40,366 bases of DNA, from NCBI GenBank assembly GCA_017628845.1, contig JAGBYI010000188.1, positions 1 to 40,366 on the forward strand, read 5' to 3'. Of this stretch, positions 7,543-15,304 are shown in pieces. The stretch comes from Bacteroidaceae bacterium (GTDB lineage Bacteria > Bacteroidota > Bacteroidia > Bacteroidales > Bacteroidaceae). The notes beneath the pieces were generated by a model, which did not search any database, was not told where the DNA came from, and was given only the letters and a program-made list of their open reading frames with translations. Made by a program: the position numbers and the translations under genes. Within the stretch, counting starts at the first letter, position 1; every line of letters begins with the position of its first letter.

Positions 7543-7634
7543 AAAATCCGCTCTTGGTTATGGATATGAGTGTTGTTTCTGCAAGTCTTTCAGGCAGGCA
7601 ACGAAAAAAGACGATGGGTGTTGTAAGATATAGG

Positions 7635-10013
7635 TTAGAATTCTATATTAACCCTAAAGTTTACCATGCGCCCGGTCAGATAGTTAGGTACGGCATACTG
7701 GTCGTTTTTCACATCCGTTACCCAGTAGTATCCGCTTACATTGTCAAAACCGAAAATGTTCAGGCAATCCAATCCTAACCAAATGTTGCGTATGGGGTTT
7801 TTGTGCAGGTGGTGGTCTTCGTTGTTGAGCGCACGGAAGTTTAGGCCCACATCCACACGCTTGTAGGCAGAGGAACGGTAGACATGTTCTTCAAGTCCGG
7901 TATGGGGCGCGCCTATGGGCAAACCTCCGGCAAAGCATGCCTTCAGGTTCAGTTTCCAGCGTGTAGTGTTTGGAAAATAGTCAGAGAAGAACATATTTAG
8001 CGACCATGTCTGGTCGGTGGGCTGTGGAATGTCCTGCCCGTTCAGGTTCATGCGTGCGCGCATTAATGAAAAGGTAAGCCATGAATCGGTTCCTGTCACA
8101 AATTCGCCATAAAGTTTGAAGTCTACGCCCATTACGTTTCCGGTGGCACAGTTGCGTCCGTAATACACAATTTTCGTATTGTCCACGGTATAAGGGTTCA
8201 GACGGTCCTGGGCCTTGTAGTATAGTTCAGTGGAGAAAAGGAACGGACGTTTGCCAAGTTTGAACCTGTATTCGTATCCTGCAATAATCTGGAACGAGCG
8301 TTGCGACTGTATGTTCTTGTTCAGTTGCACTATTGTAGTTGCACCGTTGCTGATGGTGTCGCGGAGTTCCTTGTAGAAGGGTCGTTGGTAATACAATCCT
8401 GTAGCCAGTCGGAAGGTCATGTTGTCATGTTTTTGGGGGATATATGTGAGACTGGCGCGTGGAGAGAAGAGCCATTCTCCGTTCCATGACCAGTAGGACA
8501 TTCGCAGACCATAGTTAAGGCTGAAAATCCCCTTTGATGTTTCGCGTCTCCAAGTGTCCTGGACATACATTTCCATGTGGTTGGAAGACAGGCTGTTCTC
8601 GCTGCGCAGATTGTAAATTACCTCCAGCGCCTCTGGTTTATGAGGCATGGAGTAGCCGGAACTGTCGCGATATTCCCACTCCCTTGAACGTTCGGCTACG
8701 CTCTCGTGCCTGAACCCTATTCCCGCTTCAACGTGGTGGTTCTTGTGCCGGTAATCGTATGTCAGTTTCAGGCTGTGCTGGCTGCTGTTCAGCATGTTTC
8801 TGGCATGCTCCATGTAGGTTCCCACGGCCAGTTCAGTGGCGGTGCTTGTGTTGGACAGCCAGTACTGTCCCTGTATGTCGTAAGTCTCCCTTTCGCGAGT
8901 GCTGAAAGCTGTGTAATTCAAGGATATGGCGTGCTTGTCCTTAATCTTTCGTTTTATCCTGGCCGTGCCGTAAAAAGTTTGGAAAAGGTCCTGCTCCCAT
9001 CCGTCGAAATACACTTTGAAGTTGTGTATGTTCTCCATGGTGCCGAAACTTGTTTCTCGTGTGGCAGGAGTGAACTTGTAGTTGTTGTGCGAGATGTATC
9101 CGATTACGTCCACGGTCCAGTCTCTTGCCGGTGTCCAGGACAGGTATGCCTGATAGTCGATGAAGTTTGGGGAGTATTCGGCATCCGTTTCCAACGCTCC
9201 CAGCATGTACGAGTTGGTCTTGTATCTGAGGCTGTGTGAAAGGGAAACCTTCTTGTTGCCCCATCCCATATACGCCGATGCCCCCAGCAGCGATGCGGCA
9301 AGGTCGCCTTCCCACTTGGTGGGCTTGCGGTATTCTATGTCCAGTACGGAGGACATCTTGTCGGTATATTTCGCCTCAAAGCCACCCGCGCTGAAGCGCA
9401 CCTTGTCCACCATATAGGGGTTTATCGCAGAAAGACCTTCCTGCTCTCCGCTTCTGATTAACAGGGGACGGTAGACTTCTCCTCCATTTATGTACACACA
9501 GTTTTCGTCGAACGAGCCGCCCCTCACGTTGTATTGCGAGGAGAGTTCGTTATGTTGCGAAACACCCGCTTGTGTGGCAACCAGGTCTTCCACGGCATTG
9601 CCGGTTGTGCTCGGCATGCGTTTCAGTTCCTCTGTATTCAAATCCTGTGTCTGCCCCATCTGTCGGCGCAACTCCTTTACCTCCACCTCGCCGATATCCA
9701 TGGAACTGCTATACATGACAATGTTCAGGGTCAGAGAACCCTGTGGCTTTTTCAGGACACGCCGCCTGGTGCGGTATCCCATCATCCGGTAGGTAATGAC
9801 AACGGAATCGGCGGAATTGAAGGAGAGTTTGTATTTGCCATCCAAATCGGCCGTGGTGGCTGCCGTCTGTCCCTCCACCTTTATGAGACACAAGCTTACA
9901 GGTTCGTTGTTCTCGTCTATGACGCGTCCTTTCAGGTCGACTTTGATGCTATCTGCAGCGTATGCGGCAAATGAAGATATGATGCTAAAAAGGCAGATTA
10001 GTATTCGTTTCAT
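7635..10013 (-). CDS. TonB-dependent outer-membrane receptor with carboxypeptidase-regulatory-like domain
   Basis: A 792-residue protein. The signal peptide is MKRILICLFSIISSFAAYAA. Residues about 24-105 form a CarboxypepD_reg-like beta sandwich (VDLKGRVIDENNEPVSLCLIKVEG, then DGKYKLSF). A plug domain (about 110-225) carries AVEDLVATQAGVSQHNELSSQYNVRGG. The rest is a 22-strand-type barrel ending in FRVNIEF with the terminal aromatic residue. Such receptors import substrates across the outer membrane using TonB energy. It has no SusD partner beside it and stands alone, so it is probably not a glycan-utilisation SusC; the substrate is unknown. The gene starts 85 bases from the divergent nitroreductase gene. 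Confidence 0.92.
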   Translation of the reverse strand: MKRILICLFSIISSFAAYAADSIKVDLKGRVIDENNEPVSLCLIKVEGQTAATTADLDGKYKLSFNSADSVVITYRMMGYRTRRRVLKKPQGSLTLNIVMYSSSMDIGEVEVKELRRQMGQTQDLNTEELKRMPSTTGNAVEDLVATQAGVSQHNELSSQYNVRGGSFDENCVYINGGEVYRPLLIRSGEQEGLSAINPYMVDKVRFSAGGFEAKYTDKMSSVLDIEYRKPTKWEGDLAASLLGASAYMGWGNKKVSLSHSLRYKTNSYMLGALETDAEYSPNFIDYQAYLSWTPARDWTVDVIGYISHNNYKFTPATRETSFGTMENIHNFKVYFDGWEQDLFQTFYGTARIKRKIKDKHAISLNYTAFSTRERETYDIQGQYWLSNTSTATELAVGTYMEHARNMLNSSQHSLKLTYDYRHKNHHVEAGIGFRHESVAERSREWEYRDSSGYSMPHKPEALEVIYNLRSENSLSSNHMEMYVQDTWRRETSKGIFSLNYGLRMSYWSWNGEWLFSPRASLTYIPQKHDNMTFRLATGLYYQRPFYKELRDTISNGATTIVQLNKNIQSQRSFQIIAGYEYRFKLGKRPFLFSTELYYKAQDRLNPYTVDNTKIVYYGRNCATGNVMGVDFKLYGEFVTGTDSWLTFSLMRARMNLNGQDIPQPTDQTWSLNMFFSDYFPNTTRWKLNLKACFAGGLPIGAPHTGLEEHVYRSSAYKRVDVGLNFRALNNEDHHLHKNPIRNIWLGLDCLNIFGFDNVSGYYWVTDVKNDQYAVPNYLTGRMVNFRVNIEF

Positions 10014-10046
10014 GCTGTTATAACGTAAAAATAGCCCGTTTTCTTA

Positions 10047-10076
10047 TTTTTCTGTGGCATTTTTTTCGTATCTTTG
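10047..10076 (+). promoter_or_regulatory. Promoter for the nitroreductase-led run
   Basis: TATCTTTG at 10069-10076 with a TTTT in the -33 position (10047-10050) and an 18-base spacer. Transcription would start near 10083, about 16 bases before the ATG at 10099. Confidence 0.6.
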
Positions 10077-10080
10077 CGTG

Positions 10081-10088
10081 CAAATATA
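10081..10088 (-). promoter_or_regulatory. Possible -7 element for the TonB receptor gene
   Basis: TATATTTG on the minus strand (10088-10081), only 4 bases from the plus-strand -7 element. No clear -33 TTTG is present at the right distance, so this is a weaker call. The transcript would begin near 10074, about 60 bases before the ATG at 10013. Confidence 0.35.
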
Positions 10089-10098
10089 CTAAGAAAGA

Positions 10099-10629
10099 AT
10101 GGAACATTTTTCTGAATTGGCCAAAAAACGCCGTTCGCACAGGAAATATACCTCAGACAAAGTAAGCGAAACGAATATCCAAAGCCTTCTGGATGCAGCC
10201 CTTATGGCACCCACCAGCAAGGGACTTCATAGTTACTCGTTTTGTGTGGTGGAGTCAGCCGAACTGCTCGGCCGCCTGTCCCGATGCAAAGCCATGGGCA
10301 GCCAGTTTGTGGCAGAAGCAGCATGTGCAATAGCGGTAATGGCAGAACCGGAGATCAGTGACGTGTGGATCGAGGATGCTTCTACTGCCGCAATGTCCAT
10401 GCTGTTTCAGGCAGAAGACCTCGGGCTTGGAGCATGCTGGGTGCAGGTACGTGAGAGAAAGGATGCCGAGGGACGAGACAGCGAGGATATTGTGCGTGAA
10501 ATACTCTCCTTGCCAAAAGAGAAACGCATTGTGTGCCTAATTGCCTTAGGATACAAAGGCATGGAACGCAAGGGGCAGAATATGGAAAAGATAGAAGCCC
10601 TGAAGCAGGAAAAGGTGGTGAGGAAGTAA
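10099..10629 (+). CDS. Nitroreductase-family NAD(P)H/FMN oxidoreductase
   Basis: A 176-residue protein of usual length for the small nitroreductase family. The N-terminal MEHFSELAKKRRSHRKYTSDKV is the FMN-phosphate-binding RRSxRxY motif. The middle has APTSKGLHSYSFCVV, and ASTAAMSMLFQAEDLGLGACWVQVRER supplies the second FMN contact. It ends in a PKEKRIVCLIALGYKG strand typical of the family. It probably reduces nitro- or quinone-type compounds in the cytoplasm; the true substrate cannot be read from sequence. It is first in a long co-directional run, 24 bases ahead of the DUF2520-like gene. Confidence 0.9.
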   Translation: MEHFSELAKKRRSHRKYTSDKVSETNIQSLLDAALMAPTSKGLHSYSFCVVESAELLGRLSRCKAMGSQFVAEAACAIAVMAEPEISDVWIEDASTAAMSMLFQAEDLGLGACWVQVRERKDAEGRDSEDIVREILSLPKEKRIVCLIALGYKGMERKGQNMEKIEALKQEKVVRK

Positions 10630-10653
10630 TATCGGATAGGACGTTAGTACGGG

Positions 10654-11376
10654 ATGAAGATAGCAATAATAGGAAAGGGTAGGGTGGCCACTCACCTGTC
10701 TCGGGCACTGGCATCTGCCGGTCATGATATGACTATGTGCGGAGGCAGAAAACGCATACAGGCCGTCCCAACTGATGCCGAAGTGGTGATATTGTCCATA
10801 AAGGACGATGCCATATCCGCTGTAGCATCAGAGTTTGCGGATAGCAATGCCCTGGTCCTGCATACATCGGGAAGCATTTCCATTGATGCTATACCATCGG
10901 TGCGTCGCGGAGTAATGTATCCAATGCAGACCTTTTCCATGGACAGAGCTGTGGATTTCAGACAAGTTCCACTATTCCTTGAAGCCTCGTCGGAGGAAGA
11001 TATGAAAATGCTGAGCATATTGTCTGCTACTATTTCAGATACCCAGATGCCCATGAATAGCGAGCAACGTAAGACCATTCATCTTGCCGCGGTGTTGTGC
11101 TGCAACTTTGTGAATCATCTCTTTGAATTGTCTCACGACGTGATGAAAGCACAAGGCATTCCATTCAGGATGCTGTTCCCTTTGATAGAGGAAACCGTAG
11201 CCAAGATACATACGCTGACACCACATGAGGCACAGACGGGACCGGCATTGCGATGGGATGAGAATGTAATGCAAAGGCACATGGACATGTTGCACGAACC
11301 GAGGTACAGAGAGATTTATCGCCTGCTGAGCGAATCAATACATGTTACTCATACAAGTGAGAGGAGTGTGCAATGA
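10654..11376 (+). CDS. Rossmann-fold DUF2520-type putative oxidoreductase
   Basis: A 240-residue protein. The N-terminus [21 protein letters not shown] is a GxGxxxxxL dinucleotide-binding loop like that of F420-/NADP-dependent and pyrroline-carboxylate reductases. It is followed by [19 protein letters not shown] and [12 protein letters not shown], as in the first half of DUF2520 proteins. The C-terminal helical half contains [21 protein letters not shown] and [19 protein letters not shown], matching the DUF2520 HxxAVxxxNF and TGPxxR patterns. The substrate is unknown. Its stop overlaps the kdsC-like start by 4 bases (ATGA), and the order DUF2520-HAD-Maf is common in Bacteroidales as I recall. 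Confidence 0.85.
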   Translation: MKIAIIGKGRVATHLSRALASAGHDMTMCGGRKRIQAVPTDAEVVILSIKDDAISAVASEFADSNALVLHTSGSISIDAIPSVRRGVMYPMQTFSMDRAVDFRQVPLFLEASSEEDMKMLSILSATISDTQMPMNSEQRKTIHLAAVLCCNFVNHLFELSHDVMKAQGIPFRMLFPLIEETVAKIHTLTPHEAQTGPALRWDENVMQRHMDMLHEPRYREIYRLLSESIHVTHTSERSVQ

Positions 11377-11891
11377 TAAACTACGACTTAAGTAAAATCA
11401 GACTTCTGGCCTTTGATGTGGATGGTGTGCTTAGCTCTTCTGCCATACCGGTCGGCGAAGACGGACAACCCGTACGCAGTGCCAATGTCAAGGACGGGTA
11501 TGCCATTCATCTTGCATTGAAGCAAGGATTGCCGATAGCCATAATAACAGGTGGCAATCATGAGGCTGTAAGACGCAGGTACGAGAGCCTGGGATGCAAG
11601 GAAGTGCATTTGGGATGTTGCATGAAGATAGAAACCTATGAGGCGCTTCTGGAAAAATACGGTCTGAAGGATGAGAACGTCCTGTATATGGGTGACGATA
11701 TTCCAGACTACGAGGTGATGAAACGATGCGGATGTCCCTGCTGCCCAAAGGATGCCGCAACCGAGATACGCGAAATATCGCTTTACATAAGCCATTTTCC
11801 GGGAGGTATGGGATGTGGCCGGGATGTGATAGAACAAGTTCTGAAGGCCCAGGGAAAATGGATGGCTGACCGTCAGGCTTTCGGATGGTAA
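11373..11891 (+). CDS. kdsC: KdsC-type HAD phosphatase (3-deoxy-D-manno-octulosonate 8-phosphate phosphatase family)
   Basis: A 172-residue capless HAD hydrolase. [10 protein letters not shown] supplies the nucleophile Asp and the acid/base Asp, [15 protein letters not shown] is motif II, and [12 protein letters not shown] is motif IV with the Mg-binding Asp pair. Length and motif spacing fit KdsC, which makes Kdo for lipopolysaccharide core by dephosphorylating Kdo-8-phosphate. Other Kdo genes are not in this window, so the exact substrate remains a family inference. It is translationally coupled to the DUF2520 gene upstream, and maf follows after 39 bases. Confidence 0.88.
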   Translation: MINYDLSKIRLLAFDVDGVLSSSAIPVGEDGQPVRSANVKDGYAIHLALKQGLPIAIITGGNHEAVRRRYESLGCKEVHLGCCMKIETYEALLEKYGLKDENVLYMGDDIPDYEVMKRCGCPCCPKDAATEIREISLYISHFPGGMGCGRDVIEQVLKAQGKWMADRQAFGW

Positions 11892-11930
11892 ATGAATAGA
11901 ATTAACGCATACGTAAACAAGACATATAAT

Positions 11931-12527
11931 ATGAAAATAATACTTGCATCTAATTCTCCACGCCGCAAGGAACTGCTTGGCGCGCTGGAAATGGATTTTG
12001 AAGTTCGTATATTAGACGGGATAGACGAGACTTATCCCCAGGGATTGACAATGACAGGAATCCCAGAGCACATCTCCAGCAAAAAGGCATCTGCCTATGC
12101 TTTGGCTGATGAGGAGTTGCTGATTGCCGCTGATACTATAGTATATCTTGATGGTCAGGTGCTGGGCAAACCTGCCAATGCCCGGGAAGCCTGCGCCATG
12201 CTGCGCAAACTTTCTGGAAAGACTCACCATGTTATTACTGGTGTGACTTTACGCACCGTTGACCGTACACACACCTTTTCCTGCGTAACAGAGGTGACGT
12301 TTGCAAACCTTACCGAAGAACAGATAAAGCATTATGTAGATACTTATGCCCCCCTTGACAAGGCCGGAGCCTACGGCATACAGGAATGGATTGGATATGT
12401 GGGAGTGACAAGTATCAATGGGTCCTACTATAATGTGATGGGCCTGCCAGTTCAGCGTCTAAATCAGGAACTGAACGCTTTCATAAACAATGAGCACAAT
12501 CCCTATATAGACAATCTGATATACTAA
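11931..12527 (+). CDS. maf: Maf-family nucleoside triphosphate pyrophosphatase
   Basis: A 198-residue protein. The ATG at 11931 is chosen because MKIILASNSPRRKELL is the exact Maf N-terminal motif; a longer reading from 11892 adds 13 unrelated residues. Further motifs are LLIAADTIVYLDGQVLGKP and LDKAGAYGIQEW, as in the YhdE-type dTTP/UTP pyrophosphatases that clean non-canonical or excess nucleotides. It is cytoplasmic. It follows kdsC by 39 bases and precedes a lipoprotein gene by 46 bases. Confidence 0.93.
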   Translation: MKIILASNSPRRKELLGALEMDFEVRILDGIDETYPQGLTMTGIPEHISSKKASAYALADEELLIAADTIVYLDGQVLGKPANAREACAMLRKLSGKTHHVITGVTLRTVDRTHTFSCVTEVTFANLTEEQIKHYVDTYAPLDKAGAYGIQEWIGYVGVTSINGSYYNVMGLPVQRLNQELNAFINNEHNPYIDNLIY

Positions 12528-12573
12528 ACCTAAGGAAAAGACTTACTTACCTAATAATAAACAACTAAGGATT

Positions 12574-13203
12574 ATGAAAAGCAAAATAAAGTTTCTCTTT
12601 GTGGCCTTATTGGCAATTCTGGCGATATCATGTTCTGAAAGCAACATCGGCCCGACAGTTACACCTCCCAGTTGGAAGGGATTTAACTATGCGGTGAAGA
12701 GAGCCATAGATGGTGGACAGGCAGGAGAGTATGAGCAGATAGAGCGTGGCGCACTTTTGCCAGGTGACGATATAAAGGTATATGCAGTAAGGAAGAATGA
12801 AGGCAAGCACATCGGTCAGGTGTCTGGTACCATTTATGTCCGTTGTACCATATATCCCGAGAGTGGTGAACCTATAGTTAAGGAGTTGGACAAACCTGCA
12901 ATATCCTTGGCTAACAGTTCTTATACTGGCTGGGAAGATCCTTATGCAACATTTACTCTGCCGGCTGTAACGGAACCGTATTCCTACTTTAAGGTAGAAA
13001 CGGCTTGCGAGTTCTACTTTGATGCACACGGCAACCAGAATTCCATGGTAGACTATAGTGACCAGACTTCTCATGAAGAACCGTATCTCGGTAGCATTTT
13101 TACCGACCTTGCTAATTTCCATCCCATGAACGGCGGCTCTGCCAATTCTGGAAAGGTAGGAGGAAAACTCAGGTATCATGCAATCTATTCGTATCCCCAA
13201 TGA
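12574..13203 (+). CDS. Lipoprotein of unknown function
   Basis: A 209-residue predicted lipoprotein. The signal peptide MKSKIKFLFVALLAILAISC ends at a lipobox Cys20. The remainder is rich in beta-forming and aromatic residues (WKGFNYAVKRAIDGGQAGEYE, VSGTIYVRCTIYPESGEP, ATFTLPAVTEPYSYFKVETACEFYF), suggesting a beta-sandwich envelope protein. I do not recognise a named domain. Its stop codon overlaps the sdaA start by 4 bases, an unexpected coupling of an envelope protein with a cytoplasmic enzyme. There is no promoter-like -7 element in the 46-base gap upstream, so it is probably transcribed with maf. Confidence 0.8.
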   Translation: MKSKIKFLFVALLAILAISCSESNIGPTVTPPSWKGFNYAVKRAIDGGQAGEYEQIERGALLPGDDIKVYAVRKNEGKHIGQVSGTIYVRCTIYPESGEPIVKELDKPAISLANSSYTGWEDPYATFTLPAVTEPYSYFKVETACEFYFDAHGNQNSMVDYSDQTSHEEPYLGSIFTDLANFHPMNGGSANSGKVGGKLRYHAIYSYPQ

Positions 13204-14399
13204 AAAGCATACGTGAATTATATAGGATAGGTATAGGACCTTCCAGCAGTCATACTATGGGTCCGCGCAAGGCCGCGGAACTCTATAAGGAACGTTTCCC
13301 CGAAGCTGCAGCATATCGTGTTACCCTCTATGGATCTCTTTCTGCCACAGGAAAGGGACACATGACAGATCGTGCAATATTGGATGTTCTTGGTGAAGGC
13401 AAGACTGAAATAATATGGTCAAAGGAATTCCTTGACTTCCATCCCAACGGAATGAAATTTGAAGTCATGAGTAACGAGGCGTTTGTAGAGGCATGGACAG
13501 TGTTTAGTGTTGGAGGCGGAGCTTTAGCAGAGGAAGGTAATGACAGCATTGAACTCCCCGAGGTATATAGCATGAACACCATGACGGAGATTCTTCAGTA
13601 TTGCGAGTGGTCTGGCAAAGGATATTGGGAATATGTTGAGGAGTGTGAAGGACCAGAAATATGGGACTATCTTCGCGAAGTGTGGCACACCATGCTACAA
13701 GCTGTTGAGCGTGGTCTGGATGCCGAAGGAGTACTTCCTGGACCGCTAAATCTCCGTCGCAAGGCATACTCATATCATGTAAAAGCTATGGGGTACAAGG
13801 ATAACCTTAGAACTCGCGGTCTCGTGTTCTCCTATGCTTTGGCCGTCAGCGAGGAAAATGCTTCCGGTGGCAAAATTGTCACAGCACCAACCTGCGGTTC
13901 CTGTGGCGTTGTTCCCGGTGTACTTTATCACTTATGGAAGAGCCGCGATTTTTCCGAACAGCGTATCCTCAAGGCTTTGGCAACGGCAGCCTTGTTCGGT
14001 AATGTGGTGAAGACGAATGCTTCGATATCAGGTGCCGAGGTGGGTTGTCAAGGCGAGGTTGGTGTGGCATGTGCTATGGCTTCGGCTGCCGCTAACCAAC
14101 TCTTCGGCGGTTCACCTGCACAAATAGAATATGCGGCAGAGATGGGTTTGGAACATCATTTGGGCATGACTTGCGACCCGGTTTGCGGACTTGTTCAGAT
14201 TCCATGTATAGAACGTAACGCTTATGCAGCAGCACGTGCTTTGGATGCAAACATATATAGTAGTTTTACAGATGGTGTACACCGTGTGTCGTTTGACAAG
14301 GTGGTGGACGTCATGAAGCAGACAGGGCATGACTTGCCAAGCCTTTACAAGGAAACCAGTGAGGGCGGATTGGCTAAAGATTACAGACAAATGTCATAA
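13200..14399 (+). CDS. sdaA: L-serine ammonia-lyase (L-serine dehydratase), iron-sulfur type, single chain
   Basis: A 399-residue enzyme converting L-serine to pyruvate and ammonia. The N-terminal beta domain begins with GIGPSSSHTMGPRKAAELY, the family signature. The C-terminal alpha domain carries the catalytic and cluster region: APTCGSCGVVPGVLYHL (Cys232, Cys235), GCQGEVGVACAMA, and CDPVCGLVQIPCIERNAYAA (Cys325, Cys329, Cys339), which supply the [4Fe-4S] ligands. Both halves are in one chain, as in the single-subunit class. It overlaps the upstream lipoprotein gene by 4 bases, and 44 bases separate it from the next gene. Confidence 0.95.
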   Translation: MKSIRELYRIGIGPSSSHTMGPRKAAELYKERFPEAAAYRVTLYGSLSATGKGHMTDRAILDVLGEGKTEIIWSKEFLDFHPNGMKFEVMSNEAFVEAWTVFSVGGGALAEEGNDSIELPEVYSMNTMTEILQYCEWSGKGYWEYVEECEGPEIWDYLREVWHTMLQAVERGLDAEGVLPGPLNLRRKAYSYHVKAMGYKDNLRTRGLVFSYALAVSEENASGGKIVTAPTCGSCGVVPGVLYHLWKSRDFSEQRILKALATAALFGNVVKTNASISGAEVGCQGEVGVACAMASAAANQLFGGSPAQIEYAAEMGLEHHLGMTCDPVCGLVQIPCIERNAYAAARALDANIYSSFTDGVHRVSFDKVVDVMKQTGHDLPSLYKETSEGGLAKDYRQMS

Positions 14400-14443
14400 C
14401 AACCAATCAATACAGAATAAGAAATAATACATTATAGTTATAT

Positions 14444-15268
14444 ATGAAACAGGAAACCATAATAGAAAGCATCCTTGACCTGAATTCTACAAACGTGTGG
14501 AAACTGACAGAACAGGACATCAAGAAGGCTTGGGATTCAGAGAAACTTGAGGGCAGTTTTGCAACCAGCGAGGACAAGTTGCTGAATGTCATAAGACTGA
14601 GTTTTGAAGTTGTACATTACAACCCTGACGATCCACGAGAAAAGGCAAAATATGAGAATTCCGAATGGACCACATTCCGTCACTGCAATGAAAGAAAGGG
14701 GTGGGTGGCTATTCGCAAGAAATACATAACAAGATTGACCGACCTCAGTTATGAAAATATACGCCATATAACCACGGCCACTTTGCTGGAACTTATTGAC
14801 CGTAACTTCGGTGGTGGATGGGATAGCATTGCGTTGAGTCTGAAGGACATCATACTGAGCGGTTTTGATATAAGTACCACCACTTTGCCAGCCAGCAGAA
14901 TACACGCTTCTGGCGGAACCTTGGAGAGAAAGGTGGCCCAAGGATTTGATGTCCTTGAAATAGAGAAAGGAACTTGGGTAGAAGCCATTTTTGCAAAGAA
15001 GAAGGAACCTTTGGCAAAGATAAGAATGAGCGAGGATAAATACGATGAGGACGGCAACTTGCGTAAGACTCCTGTAAAAAACGATGATGACGATGATGAT
15101 TTTTCCGATGATTTGGAGCAGGGCAATGATGATGAGGTGGATAACAGCCCTGATGATGATCAGATGGACGAGATGTATTACAGCAGTTTCACTGAAGGTG
15201 CCAAGAACCGTGTAGATGAAGAAGATGACGACTTCTCAGGTCTTTCCATAGAGGAAGGCGAGGAATAG
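14444..15268 (+). CDS. Acidic-tailed protein of unknown function
   Basis: A 274-residue cytoplasmic protein with no signal peptide or membrane segment. The N-terminal two thirds look folded, with aromatic and charged segments (NSEWTTFRHCNERKGWVAIRKKY, LLELIDRNFGGGWDSIALSLKD). A short motif, RIHASGGTLERKVAQGFDVLEIEKGTWVEAIFAKKK, looks like an extra beta-strand unit. The last 70 or so residues are extremely acidic, with a DDDDDD run encoded by GAT/GAC repeats and a final EDDDFSGLSIEEGEE. I do not recognise the family. The acidic tail could mimic nucleic acid or bind basic partners; that is inference. It lies 44 bases after sdaA and 36 bases before the barrel-protein gene. Confidence 0.8.
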   Translation: MKQETIIESILDLNSTNVWKLTEQDIKKAWDSEKLEGSFATSEDKLLNVIRLSFEVVHYNPDDPREKAKYENSEWTTFRHCNERKGWVAIRKKYITRLTDLSYENIRHITTATLLELIDRNFGGGWDSIALSLKDIILSGFDISTTTLPASRIHASGGTLERKVAQGFDVLEIEKGTWVEAIFAKKKEPLAKIRMSEDKYDEDGNLRKTPVKNDDDDDDFSDDLEQGNDDEVDNSPDDDQMDEMYYSSFTEGAKNRVDEEDDDFSGLSIEEGEE

Positions 15269-15304
15269 TCGTTCCGAATTTTACCTCATTGGCACAAGAG
15301 CTTA

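Noticed and set aside
7439-7633. A 64-codon open frame across the 22-base tandem repeat
   Set aside because: The repeat period is not a multiple of three, so the frame reads each unit differently. No domain or start context supports it.
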